From Verrucomicrobiaceae bacterium (GTDB taxonomy: Bacteria; Verrucomicrobiota; Verrucomicrobiia; Verrucomicrobiales; Akkermansiaceae), in NCBI GenBank assembly GCA_027485615.1, contig JAIXQS010000036.1, forward strand, positions 1 to 42,228: DNA of 42,228 nt, given 5' to 3'. Shown here one piece after another: positions 7,208 to 14,890 of this stretch. Below the pieces are notes generated by a model that was not told the DNA's origin, did no database searches, and saw only the letters and a program-made list of their open reading frames with translations. The position numbers and the translations under genes were made by a program. The first letter of the stretch is position 1, and the number at the start of each line of letters is the position of its first letter.

Positions 7208-9571
7208 CTATGGCACGAATGCGGATTCGGCAGGGGACAGGCGGAATTCCGTGGCTCCTGCCGCGCACGGGACGGTTGCGCCCCGCCGGAGCAGCGTCCA
7301 TGGCGCGGGACACACCACTTGGTAGGCGATGCCTTCGCCTTCTCGTTTCCAAGTGATGTCGGCCCAGCCGGCGCCGGGAAATGCGGTCCGGCCCGCAGCC
7401 CGTTCCAGACTGCCCGGATGGACGGCGATGCGGATGACAGGCCTGCCGGCGTGCAGTGTGCAGTCCGCACCCAGGATACGACGGCTCATCTGCCATGTGG
7501 GAGCACCGGCCCAGTAATGGCAGCGGCTCCAGCGCTCGTCGAAAACCTCCCACCAGGTGGTCGCGCCGCCCTCGAGCATCCAGCCCCAGGCCTTGCGCCA
7601 GATATCGATCGCCTCATCCACCTTGCCCGCGCGGATCAGCAGGTCGATCGAGTAGTTCGTGAAATACGGCGTGGCGACTGCAGGCGAGGCCTGGGTCGGG
7701 TCGCGCAGGCGTTTGGCTGCGGGGTTGCAGGGAAACGAGGAAAGCAGCTGCCGCAGGGTTGCGGCCACGGCCGTTTCACGATCCACCGCGCCGATCCGCT
7801 CTCCGAGCACCGCCGCGTGATAGGACTCCGGATCTTCAGCCACCGCCTTTCCGATCACATCTCGCAGCTTGTCCGCCTTGTTTTTGATCGATTCCCCCGC
7901 ACCGTCGCGTCCTAACAGTTTCTGCCAGCGATCCCAGGCATCGACAGCGGCAACCACGTGCGCGAGCACGGCGGGTTCGGGTCGATCCTTTGCAGGCTGC
8001 TTGTATCCCCAATCCACGAAACTCCACGGCAGGTGGTGGCGTCCGTTGGGTTCGATGCAGGAAAGCAACGCCTCGATGTTGCGGCGCGCGGGAGCTTCGA
8101 GATCGGCCAACAGATCCGTGCTACCCTCGATTTCGGCGCAACGCACGCAGGCGTTCACCCATTGGGCGGCGTAGGTGCCGAGATAGATCAACTCCCCCGG
8201 GCCGCAGCCGGACACCATGCCATCCTCGCGCGCGGCGGCCGCCGAGTAATAGAGCGCGCGGCGCGCCGGGGCCATGTTGCCCCAACCGGCTCCCAGCAAC
8301 TCGATGCCGGCCAGCGCCACGTCGCCGGTCCATTCGCCGCGTTCGCGGACCGAATCGACCGCAGAGTCCTCGGTGGATGCTCGCATGGTGTCGATCCCGA
8401 CCTGCCAGATACGGTCGAGGAGCCCGCCGTCCAAGCTCAGTTTTCCCGACGGATCACCTAACAGATCCCGCTCGCGGAAGCGGACATCTTCCAGTTTGGC
8501 ATCCCCGCCTGAGGCCAATCTAACCTCCAGATACCGGCAACCCAGGGTTTGCAACGGACGAACCGGTGTGCACCCGGGGCCGAAGGCGAATTTCTGCAGA
8601 AAGCGAGTGGGGCCGGCCGATCCCGCGACGATCGGCACCGGTCTCCCATCCGGCCCAAGCCGCTCCGCATAGGCGATGGTGACTTCACCCGTGCAGTCGG
8701 AATGCACATCGAACTCGAGCGCCCCGATGCGGATCCTGCCCAAATCGAAACGCTGCCAGCTGCCGTCGGGACCGGTTGCCGGATCCGGTGCCGGGTCCGC
8801 CACCATGAATGCCACCGCCGGGTCGTCGAAGCGGTAGCAATAATACGTGTCGCGGTAGATGCCGTGTTCCCCGGCTTCCGGCACGACGGATGGCCAGACC
8901 GGCAGTTGCACCGGTGATGCGCACGCGCGCCCCAGGATCTTCTCCAGCTCCGGCACTGGCACGGCTTTGCTCCACCCGGGATCGCGCGAAGGATCCTCCG
9001 TGCGCCATGCGCCGGAACACGGGCTTTGCGTCCATTCCATCCACCCCTGCAGCGGGCTAACCCGCAGGCCGGTGGACAAATATTCCCTCAGGTGACGACC
9101 GAACCAAATAGGCGGGGTATCAAGATCGCCGGCAAGATCCACCCATGCAAATCCCGGCATGAGCGCGGCAAGGCGCGTCGTCAGCCCCTCGTGAATCACA
9201 TGGACGCTCACCCGGTGAGGCCCGGCGGGGAGCGCGACCCGGCACTCCTGGTATTCCGGCATGGAGGGAACGAAACGCAGCGGCCCCCAGGCCAGTTCGC
9301 GGTCGTCCACCATCAAACGATAGGCCGCAGGGGTAATCACCCGCAAACGCACCTCACCCTCCCGAACCAAACGGAAGTCAGCGACAAATCCCACATGCAG
9401 GTCCTGTTCGCGCGGCGGATCCGGAATCCAAAACGCCTCGTGCGCCATGCGGAGCGAGGGCGGGATCGCCAAAGGTGCGGCCAGACACCCGAGCGTGCCC
9501 GGCAAACCGAATGCTTCGATCTCAACTTCGGATCCCGAAAGCGCGGTAAAGTCCTGTGGGTGTTCTGACAT
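7208..9571 (-). CDS. GH78-type alpha-L-rhamnosidase
   Basis: A 787-residue enzyme expected to remove terminal alpha-L-rhamnose. The N-terminal 400 residues form beta-sandwich domains with the usual DTYYCYRF and FDLGRIRIGALEFDVHSDCTGEVTI strands. The (alpha/alpha)6 barrel starts near 380, and DSVRERGEWTGD (406-417) matches the GH78 active-site block with Asp406, Glu410 and Asp417 in the positions of the conserved acidic residues. The second block GGATTWWEVFDERWSRCHYW (668-687) has the late catalytic Glu, probably Glu675. A short C-terminal sandwich closes the protein. There is no signal peptide, so it should act in the cytoplasm on imported oligosaccharides, in keeping with the divergent sugar symporter gene. 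It reads toward the plus-strand enzyme genes and is divergent from the symporter, with about 200 bases between them. Confidence 0.87.
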   Translation of the reverse strand: MSEHPQDFTALSGSEVEIEAFGLPGTLGCLAAPLAIPPSLRMAHEAFWIPDPPREQDLHVGFVADFRLVREGEVRLRVITPAAYRLMVDDRELAWGPLRFVPSMPEYQECRVALPAGPHRVSVHVIHEGLTTRLAALMPGFAWVDLAGDLDTPPIWFGRHLREYLSTGLRVSPLQGWMEWTQSPCSGAWRTEDPSRDPGWSKAVPVPELEKILGRACASPVQLPVWPSVVPEAGEHGIYRDTYYCYRFDDPAVAFMVADPAPDPATGPDGSWQRFDLGRIRIGALEFDVHSDCTGEVTIAYAERLGPDGRPVPIVAGSAGPTRFLQKFAFGPGCTPVRPLQTLGCRYLEVRLASGGDAKLEDVRFRERDLLGDPSGKLSLDGGLLDRIWQVGIDTMRASTEDSAVDSVRERGEWTGDVALAGIELLGAGWGNMAPARRALYYSAAAAREDGMVSGCGPGELIYLGTYAAQWVNACVRCAEIEGSTDLLADLEAPARRNIEALLSCIEPNGRHHLPWSFVDWGYKQPAKDRPEPAVLAHVVAAVDAWDRWQKLLGRDGAGESIKNKADKLRDVIGKAVAEDPESYHAAVLGERIGAVDRETAVAATLRQLLSSFPCNPAAKRLRDPTQASPAVATPYFTNYSIDLLIRAGKVDEAIDIWRKAWGWMLEGGATTWWEVFDERWSRCHYWAGAPTWQMSRRILGADCTLHAGRPVIRIAVHPGSLERAAGRTAFPGAGWADITWKREGEGIAYQVVCPAPWTLLRRGATVPCAAGATEFRLSPAESAFVP

Positions 9572-9774
9572 GGGTGTTTTTTACAGGGCAATGATTGTCA
9601 GGTCACCGGCATCACCGCCTTGGTTCCCGCGCCAGCGATTACCGGAGGCGTGCCATCGGCATCGATACCGTTGGATTTGGCACTGGGGCGAAGGCGTGGC
9701 CGCCCGGTAATGGCGAGCATATGCATTGTCGTGCCGCATGGCCGGTTCCAAGCACAACCAACAAACCCTTCCGC

Positions 9775-11208
9775 ATGCCATCATCGAATCCCGCCAGCCC
9801 GGCAGCCCATCGCCATACACGCCCGGAAGACCGCCTGCCTTTGTCGGAAAAAGCCGGCTATTCCGCAGGCGGAATGTCCTACACCCTGATGGGCAACGCG
9901 ATCGGCAACCTGGGCCACGTGGTCCTCAACGTGGCCATGGGGATGAATCCATTCCTCGTTGGACTGCTGATGGCCGTTCCCCGTTTCATCGACGCCTTGC
10001 TGGATCCGTTGATCGGCGCTTGGTCCGACAACTGCCGGTCGCGCTGGGGCCGCCGCAAGCCGTTCATGGTCGCGGGCGCGATCGGTGCGGGCTTGTTTTT
10101 CGTGGTTCTCTGGTGGCTGCCTGTCGGCTGGAGCGAAATGGGGCGGTTCTGGTATTTCCTGGTGCTGTCCGTCGTTTTTTACCTCTTCATGTCGCTGTTC
10201 TCCGTGCCGTGGGGGGCGCTGGGCCTCTCACTCACGCCCGACTACCATGAGCGGACGCGCCTGATGGCGACAAATGCCTTCTGGTGCGCGGCGGCCGCAG
10301 TGCTCCTTTCATGGCTCTACGCACTGATCAAGCTGCCGGTGTTTCCCGACAGCATCACGGGTGTCCGCTGGGTCTCGGCGGGCATGGCGGTCCTGATGTC
10401 CGGCCTCGCGCTCGTCGCGGTGGTTTTCTGCCGCGAGCGGCAGTCGGTCGCCCAAGCCACCCGCCAGCCGGAGCCGGCCCTGCCGCAGATCAAGGCGGTG
10501 CTGGCCAACCGCGCCTTCCTGATCGTCGGCAGCATCGTGTTTTTCATGTGCCTGGGCGTGTTCAGCATCTCCAGCCTGCCCACCTACATCGCCATTTATT
10601 ATATCTTCGGCGGCGACGAAAAGGCGGCCTCGATGCTCATCGGCTGGAACGGCACCGTGTGGCAGGTGGGCAGCCTGTTCTTCGTGCCGCTGGTGGGATT
10701 CGCCGCCACCCGGCTCGGCAAGCGCCACACCCTGGTCATCGCCCTGTGCTTCGCGCTGGCCGGCAACCTCATCAAGTGGTTCTGTTATTCCCCGGCGCAT
10801 CCATGGTTGTTCCTCATCCCCCCGCTGTTCATCGCCTTGGGATTCTCCGCGCTGTGGACGATCGTCGGCTCCATGCTCGCGGACGTGTGCGACCTGCACG
10901 AACTCAACACGGGCAACCGCAACGAGGGCACCTTGAACGCCATGTATGCGTGGCTCATGAAACTCGGCACCACCCTCGCCTTTGCGCTGTCCGGGCTGCT
11001 CATCAACCTCACCGGATTCCAGCAGTCGCTCGGCGGTGCGCAGAGCGGTCACACCATCCTCACGATGCGGCTTCTGGACATCGGAGTGCCGGCCGCGGCG
11101 GTGGTGGCTGCGATCCTGCTGGCGTGGATCTATCCGATTTCGGAAAGCCGGGCCCATGAGATCCGCGGGGAACTGGAGCGGCGGCGCGGCAGGCTCGAAA
11201 GGTCATGA
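9775..11208 (+). CDS. GPH-family (MelB-like) sugar:cation symporter
   Basis: A 477-residue polytopic membrane protein with about 12 hydrophobic segments. Family signs are MGNAIGNLGHVVLNVAMG near the start, the loop DPLIGAWSDNCRSRWGRRKP between helices 2 and 3 (the GPH/MFS 'D..SRWGRR.P' signature), and DVCDLHELNTGNRNEGTLNA in the second half, typical of this family. It should carry a mono- or oligosaccharide or uronide with Na+ or H+. ATG 9775 is chosen because the upstream frame to 9595 has no membrane or transporter character. It is divergent from the GH78 gene and probably imports the products for it. The roughly 200-base region between them should hold promoters for both; I could not identify an operator. 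Confidence 0.88.
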   Translation: MPSSNPASPAAHRHTRPEDRLPLSEKAGYSAGGMSYTLMGNAIGNLGHVVLNVAMGMNPFLVGLLMAVPRFIDALLDPLIGAWSDNCRSRWGRRKPFMVAGAIGAGLFFVVLWWLPVGWSEMGRFWYFLVLSVVFYLFMSLFSVPWGALGLSLTPDYHERTRLMATNAFWCAAAAVLLSWLYALIKLPVFPDSITGVRWVSAGMAVLMSGLALVAVVFCRERQSVAQATRQPEPALPQIKAVLANRAFLIVGSIVFFMCLGVFSISSLPTYIAIYYIFGGDEKAASMLIGWNGTVWQVGSLFFVPLVGFAATRLGKRHTLVIALCFALAGNLIKWFCYSPAHPWLFLIPPLFIALGFSALWTIVGSMLADVCDLHELNTGNRNEGTLNAMYAWLMKLGTTLAFALSGLLINLTGFQQSLGGAQSGHTILTMRLLDIGVPAAAVVAAILLAWIYPISESRAHEIRGELERRRGRLERS

Positions 11209-11477
11209 GGAACCGCAGGGATGGCGATTCCACCTTGATTCTTGCCACCATGGCAAAACGGATCAGTTGACGGACAATTCCGGTGACATCTCGCGCCGGG
11301 CCGAGGGCTTGCCGGTTTATGTCGCACAAATCGCCGTGGCCAAGTAGCACGGGTGGCGCGCTCCGTCGGACAAGTTCTGACAAGACAGCCTTACGATCAC
11401 GCCCGGCATGGTTCCGTTTCCCCCATGAAATCCGGCATTCGCTTGATTTCCACGGCCAGCGCCCTTTTGCTAACGCC

Positions 11478-12332
11478 GTGAACGCGCTCCCGCCCGACCC
11501 CAAGGAAATTTCCGCGTTGCTGCGGCTCCTTGACGACGACACGCCCGAGGTACGCTCGGTTGTCGCGGGGCGCTTGGCGGAGGTGGGCGGCGATCTCAGC
11601 GAGATCCTGCCCGGCATGGCGCGCGGACTCAGCGGACGCGAGAAGGAACTGCTCGCTTCCATGCTCCTGCCCGCGCGGAGGAGGACGTTGCGCGAGGAGT
11701 GGATTACGCCGGGCTTCGGCTCGGCGGGGCTGGGTGATGACTGGGAGCTTTTCGAGAGCCACCTGCGGCTGATCTCAGATTTCCTCCACGACGGGCTATC
11801 CCTGCGGCAACCGCTTTCCGATGCGCTCGATCTCCTCGCCGAAGAGGCGCAGGAGGACGGGGTGTCCGGCCCGAACGACCTGCGCGTGTTCCTGTTCGAG
11901 AGGAAAAGGCTCGGGCCGAACGCCGAAAACTACTACGACCCGCGTAATTCGGATCTCGCATGGTGCCTTTCCGAGGGTGTATCGAACCCGATCGGCCTTG
12001 GGGTCATCTACATGCTCACCGGCCAGAGGCTGGGGCTGGAGATCGAGGGCATTTCCTTTCCCGGCCATTTCCTCTGCCGCATACGCGAGGACGGCTATCC
12101 GCTGATTGTGGATTGCTACGACAAGGGCTGCATCCACTCGCAGAACGTCCTCACCGATCCCTCCAACGAACTTAGCCGCGAGCAGCGCCTGGCGCTGGAG
12201 GGGAGTGCGGATCTCGGAAGCATCCTGTTGCGAATACTCAACAACCTTATGGACGCGTTTGTCAGGCTGGGCCGCAGTGAGGATGCCGCTCTCATCGGGG
12301 AAATGCGTGACTCAATGGCGGCGACCCGCTGA
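11478..12332 (+). CDS. SirB1-family transglutaminase-like protein
   Basis: A 284-residue soluble protein. The middle part reads FLFERKRLGPNAENYYDPRN, then LSEGVSNPIGLGVIYMLTGQ and ISFPGHFLCRIREDGYPLIV, which is the SirB1_N/transglutaminase-like core (serine/cysteine-type 'R.G.PI.L...Y', 'GHF' and the Asp in IVDCYDKG). The first 90 residues look HEAT-like (LLRLLDDDTPEVRSVVAGRL). The start is put at GTG 11478 (VNALPPDPKE); the frame stays open to 11283 but that part is low-complexity. The true biochemical role of SirB1-type proteins is not settled. It stands alone, upstream of tRNA-Lys. Confidence 0.75.
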   Translation: MNALPPDPKEISALLRLLDDDTPEVRSVVAGRLAEVGGDLSEILPGMARGLSGREKELLASMLLPARRRTLREEWITPGFGSAGLGDDWELFESHLRLISDFLHDGLSLRQPLSDALDLLAEEAQEDGVSGPNDLRVFLFERKRLGPNAENYYDPRNSDLAWCLSEGVSNPIGLGVIYMLTGQRLGLEIEGISFPGHFLCRIREDGYPLIVDCYDKGCIHSQNVLTDPSNELSREQRLALEGSADLGSILLRILNNLMDAFVRLGRSEDAALIGEMRDSMAATR

Positions 12333-12388
12333 GTGTGAGATTTCGTTTGCCATGTCGCTCCGGCGCGACTTACTTTTCCCCACCCAAA

Positions 12389-12461
12389 GCCTCGGTAGCT
12401 CAGTTGGTAGAGCAGAAGACTCTTAATCTTTTGGTCCTTGGTTCGAATCCAAGCCGGGGTA
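12389..12461 (+). tRNA. tRNA-Lys (CUU anticodon)
   Basis: A 73-base cloverleaf. Acceptor GCCTCGG pairs with CCGGGGT (with G-T at the first pair), TA at positions 8-9, D-arm GCTC...GAGC, anticodon stem GAAGA/TCTTT around loop CTCTTAA (anticodon CTT), T-arm CTTGG-TTCGAAT-CCAAG, discriminator A. CCA is not encoded. It faces parB, which ends ten bases away on the other strand. Confidence 0.92.
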
Positions 12462-12470
12462 CTTCCCTTT

Positions 12471-13370
12471 TCAGAGGGTCGTGGCGGGGAGGTGGAGGAG
12501 AGCCAGGATGCGGTCCAGGTCGTCGTTGCCGTAGTATTCGATCTCGATCCTGCCTTTTTTCGCGGCGTGCTGGATGGAAACGTGGGTGGCGAGGTGCTCC
12601 TGTAGCCGCTTGGTGAGTTCGCGGACGTGGACATCGATCTCGCGAGGCGCGGCTTTCTTCGGATCGGTGCCGGCGTCGGGGTTGGCGAGGAGGGACTGGG
12701 TGAGTTTCTCGGCGGCGCGGACGGTGAGCTTGCGGCGGATGATCTGGTCTGCGGCGAGCTTCTGGCTATCCGCGTCTTTCAAGGCCAGGATGGCCTTGGC
12801 GTGGCCGACGGTGATCTGGCCTTGGGCGAGGTGGGTCTGGATGTCCGGGTGGAGGTCGAGCAGGCGCATTGCGTTGGCGACGGAGGCGCGGGACTTGCCG
12901 ACGCGTGTGGCGATTTCCTCCTGTTTCAGGGTGAACTCTTTCGCCAAGCGGACATAACCGGCGGCTTCCTCGATGGGGTTGAGATCCTCGCGCTGGAGGT
13001 TCTCGATGAGAGCCATTTCCAATACATCTCGGTCGGACGCGACGCGCTCGATGACCGGCACGGTGGCGAGGCCGAGTTTCTTGGAAGCCCGCCAGCGGCG
13101 CTCGCCGGCGATGAGTTCGTATTTCCCGTCCACCAAACGCGCGATGAGCGGTTGGATGATGCCGTGCTGGCGGATGGATTCGACCAGGTCGTCGAGCGGC
13201 GCGTCGACGAACTGGTGGCGCGGCTGAAGGGGCGAGGGGACGACGTTTCCGATGGCGATGTCACGGACGCGCGGCGAGTCGTCAGTCGATTCGTTGGCGG
13301 GTGCTCCGGGCAGGCTTTGGTTTTTTTTGATCAGGGCGCCGAGGCCTTTGCCGAGTGCTTGCTTTGACAT
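12471..13370 (-). CDS. parB: Chromosome-partitioning protein ParB/Spo0J
   Basis: A 299-residue ParB. It starts KQALGKGLGALIKKNQ, the standard N-terminal ParA-interacting peptide. The CTPase/N-domain has the ParB box LIAGERRWRASKKLGL and ALIENLQREDLNPIEEA. The helix-turn-helix follows (KQEEIATRVGKSRASVANAM) and the C-terminal dimerisation part ends the protein. It would bind parS sites and load SMC near the origin. No parA (soj) gene lies next to it and the neighbour is gluQRS, so the usual parAB pair is split. No parS-like 16-mer was recognised by eye. Confidence 0.95.
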   Translation of the reverse strand: MSKQALGKGLGALIKKNQSLPGAPANESTDDSPRVRDIAIGNVVPSPLQPRHQFVDAPLDDLVESIRQHGIIQPLIARLVDGKYELIAGERRWRASKKLGLATVPVIERVASDRDVLEMALIENLQREDLNPIEEAAGYVRLAKEFTLKQEEIATRVGKSRASVANAMRLLDLHPDIQTHLAQGQITVGHAKAILALKDADSQKLAADQIIRRKLTVRAAEKLTQSLLANPDAGTDPKKAAPREIDVHVRELTKRLQEHLATHVSIQHAAKKGRIEIEYYGNDDLDRILALLHLPATTL

Positions 13371-13456
13371 GGGGTGGGGAGTGTGCGGAATCGGAGGGGG
13401 GAGGGGAAGATGAATTGGGGACGCGGAGCGATTTTTTTGAAATTTCCGTGCGATGG

Positions 13457-14281
13457 TCAGGAAACCCGAAGCATCGCCATCACTTCGCCGAGTGAAAACC
13501 CCTGTTCGCGCAGGCTGTGGATGGAGCGGGCGGCGTCGCGTTTCGCGAGACGCTTGCCGTTTTCATCACGGACGAGGGCGTGGTGGAGATAGAGCGGCTC
13601 GCGGTATCCGAGGACGGCCTGGAGCTGGCGGTGGATGTGGGTGGCTTCTAACAGATCTTCGCCGCGCGTGACGTGGGTGATTTCCTGGAATTGATCATCC
13701 ACCACCACCGCAAGGTGATAGGCCACGCCGATATCTTTCCGCGCGAGAATGGCATCGCCGTTCACCGAGGTGTCCACGCGGATCTTTCCGAAGCGGAGAT
13801 CGTAGAAGGAGAGATCGCCGTGGATGGCCGCAGCTTTTCCGGCTTCGAAGCGCCATGCATGCGCTTCCCCGGCGGCGATGCGGTCGGATGTTTCCGCTGT
13901 CGAAAGCGAGCGGCAAATGCCCGGATAGATCGCCGCATCGGAACCATGTGGAGCGGAAAGGGCGGCCTGGATGTCCTTGCGGGTGCAGAAACAGGGATAG
14001 GCGAACCCCATGGATTTCAGTGTTTCCAGGGCATCTTCGTATGCTTCGCGCCGTTCGCTCTGGAGCAGGATTTCCCCGTCCCAGCGCAAGCCCAGCCATT
14101 CCAGATCCTCCTCGATGCGGCGGTAGAATTCCGGTTTCACCCGCCCGGCATCGATGTCCTCCTGCCGAAGGAGGAAGCGCCCGCCGGATTCACGCGCGAG
14201 ATCATGGGCGACCTTGGCGGCATACACGTGGCCGAGGTGGAGATCGCCGGTGGGGCTGGGGGCGAAGCGGGTGATGATCAT
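13457..14281 (-). CDS. gluQ: Glutamyl-Q tRNA(Asp) synthetase
   Basis: A 274-residue truncated glutamyl-tRNA synthetase homologue that attaches glutamate to queuosine at position 34 of tRNA-Asp. It starts MIITRFAPSPTGDLHLGH with the HIGH motif at residues 15-18, has a CFCTRKDI ... YPGIC zinc-ligand set, THVTRGEDLLEATHIHRQLQ, and a KMSKS-like GKRLAKR. The anticodon-binding domain of true GltX is absent, as expected. The ATG overlaps the TGA of the upstream toxin gene by four bases (ATGA), so its translation is probably coupled to a toxin-antitoxin pair; this is unusual for a tRNA-modification gene. Confidence 0.93.
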   Translation of the reverse strand: MIITRFAPSPTGDLHLGHVYAAKVAHDLARESGGRFLLRQEDIDAGRVKPEFYRRIEEDLEWLGLRWDGEILLQSERREAYEDALETLKSMGFAYPCFCTRKDIQAALSAPHGSDAAIYPGICRSLSTAETSDRIAAGEAHAWRFEAGKAAAIHGDLSFYDLRFGKIRVDTSVNGDAILARKDIGVAYHLAVVVDDQFQEITHVTRGEDLLEATHIHRQLQAVLGYREPLYLHHALVRDENGKRLAKRDAARSIHSLREQGFSLGEVMAMLRVS

Positions 14282-14607
14282 TGGATTTCCACGAGAATTT
14301 CGCCCGAGTCCAGCAAACGGAGAGCCTCCGCCAAATGCGTGGAGAAAATCTCTTTCAACCGCGCTTCGTTGGTGTTTCCGCAGCGGAGCCAGATGACTTT
14401 CGGTGGGGTACCCAATCTCTTGAGTATTTCCACGAAATCCTTGTCTTTCGTGATGAACAAAACATCCGCTTCCCTTGCGGCTGGGAAAATCCGCTCATCC
14501 GTCGCATCCCGCAGATTGCGATCCCGGACGCCCCATGCCTCCACCCCAAGGTTGTGGGTGATCCACAACGCCAGTCTCGGTGAGAGCTGGGCGTCTAGCC
14601 AGATCAT
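14278..14607 (-). CDS. DUF5615 PIN-like toxin
   Basis: A 109-residue protein with the DUF5615 PIN-like pattern: LDAQLSPRLALWI at the N-terminus, GVRDRNLRDATDERIF, ADVLFITKDKDFVEILKRLG and VIWLRCGNT. Acidic residues in LDAQ, DATD and TKDKDF should form the metal site of a nuclease. It follows the DUF433 gene with an ATGA overlap, the classic layout of this toxin-antitoxin pair, and itself overlaps gluQRS. Confidence 0.85.
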   Translation of the reverse strand: MIWLDAQLSPRLALWITHNLGVEAWGVRDRNLRDATDERIFPAAREADVLFITKDKDFVEILKRLGTPPKVIWLRCGNTNEARLKEIFSTHLAEALRLLDSGEILVEIQ

Positions 14608-14828
14608 GCAGCGATGACCGGGTGATCGATTCCTTTCGAGGCGTATCTGATCGCCTCCACGATGTCATTACGCACGAGATCGGGCATCTCATCGAGGATC
14701 TCATCGAAGCTCAACCCTGCGGCGAGCAGGTCGAGGATATCGGTGACGCGGATGCGCATCCCCCGGATGCAAGGCCTTCCCCCGCATTGCTTGGGATCGA
14801 CCGTAATGGTTTCGGTGAGGTGGCTCAT
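14604..14828 (-). CDS. DUF433 antitoxin
   Basis: A 74-residue protein of the DUF433 type: ITVDPKQCGGRPCIRGMRIRV followed by the helix-turn-helix ILDLLAAGLSFDEILDEMPD and DIVEAIRYA. It should bind DNA and neutralise the DUF5615 toxin. I use ATG 14828 (MSHLTETI); an ATG seven codons upstream (14849) is also possible. It is first in the antitoxin-toxin-gluQRS run, 63 bases after the end of nuoL. Confidence 0.85.
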   Translation of the reverse strand: MSHLTETITVDPKQCGGRPCIRGMRIRVTDILDLLAAGLSFDEILDEMPDLVRNDIVEAIRYASKGIDHPVIAA

Positions 14829-14890
14829 GATAAAATCCACAATAGACAAAAACCCCGAAGATGGCGACGAGAAATGCGGGTCGTCGCTTT

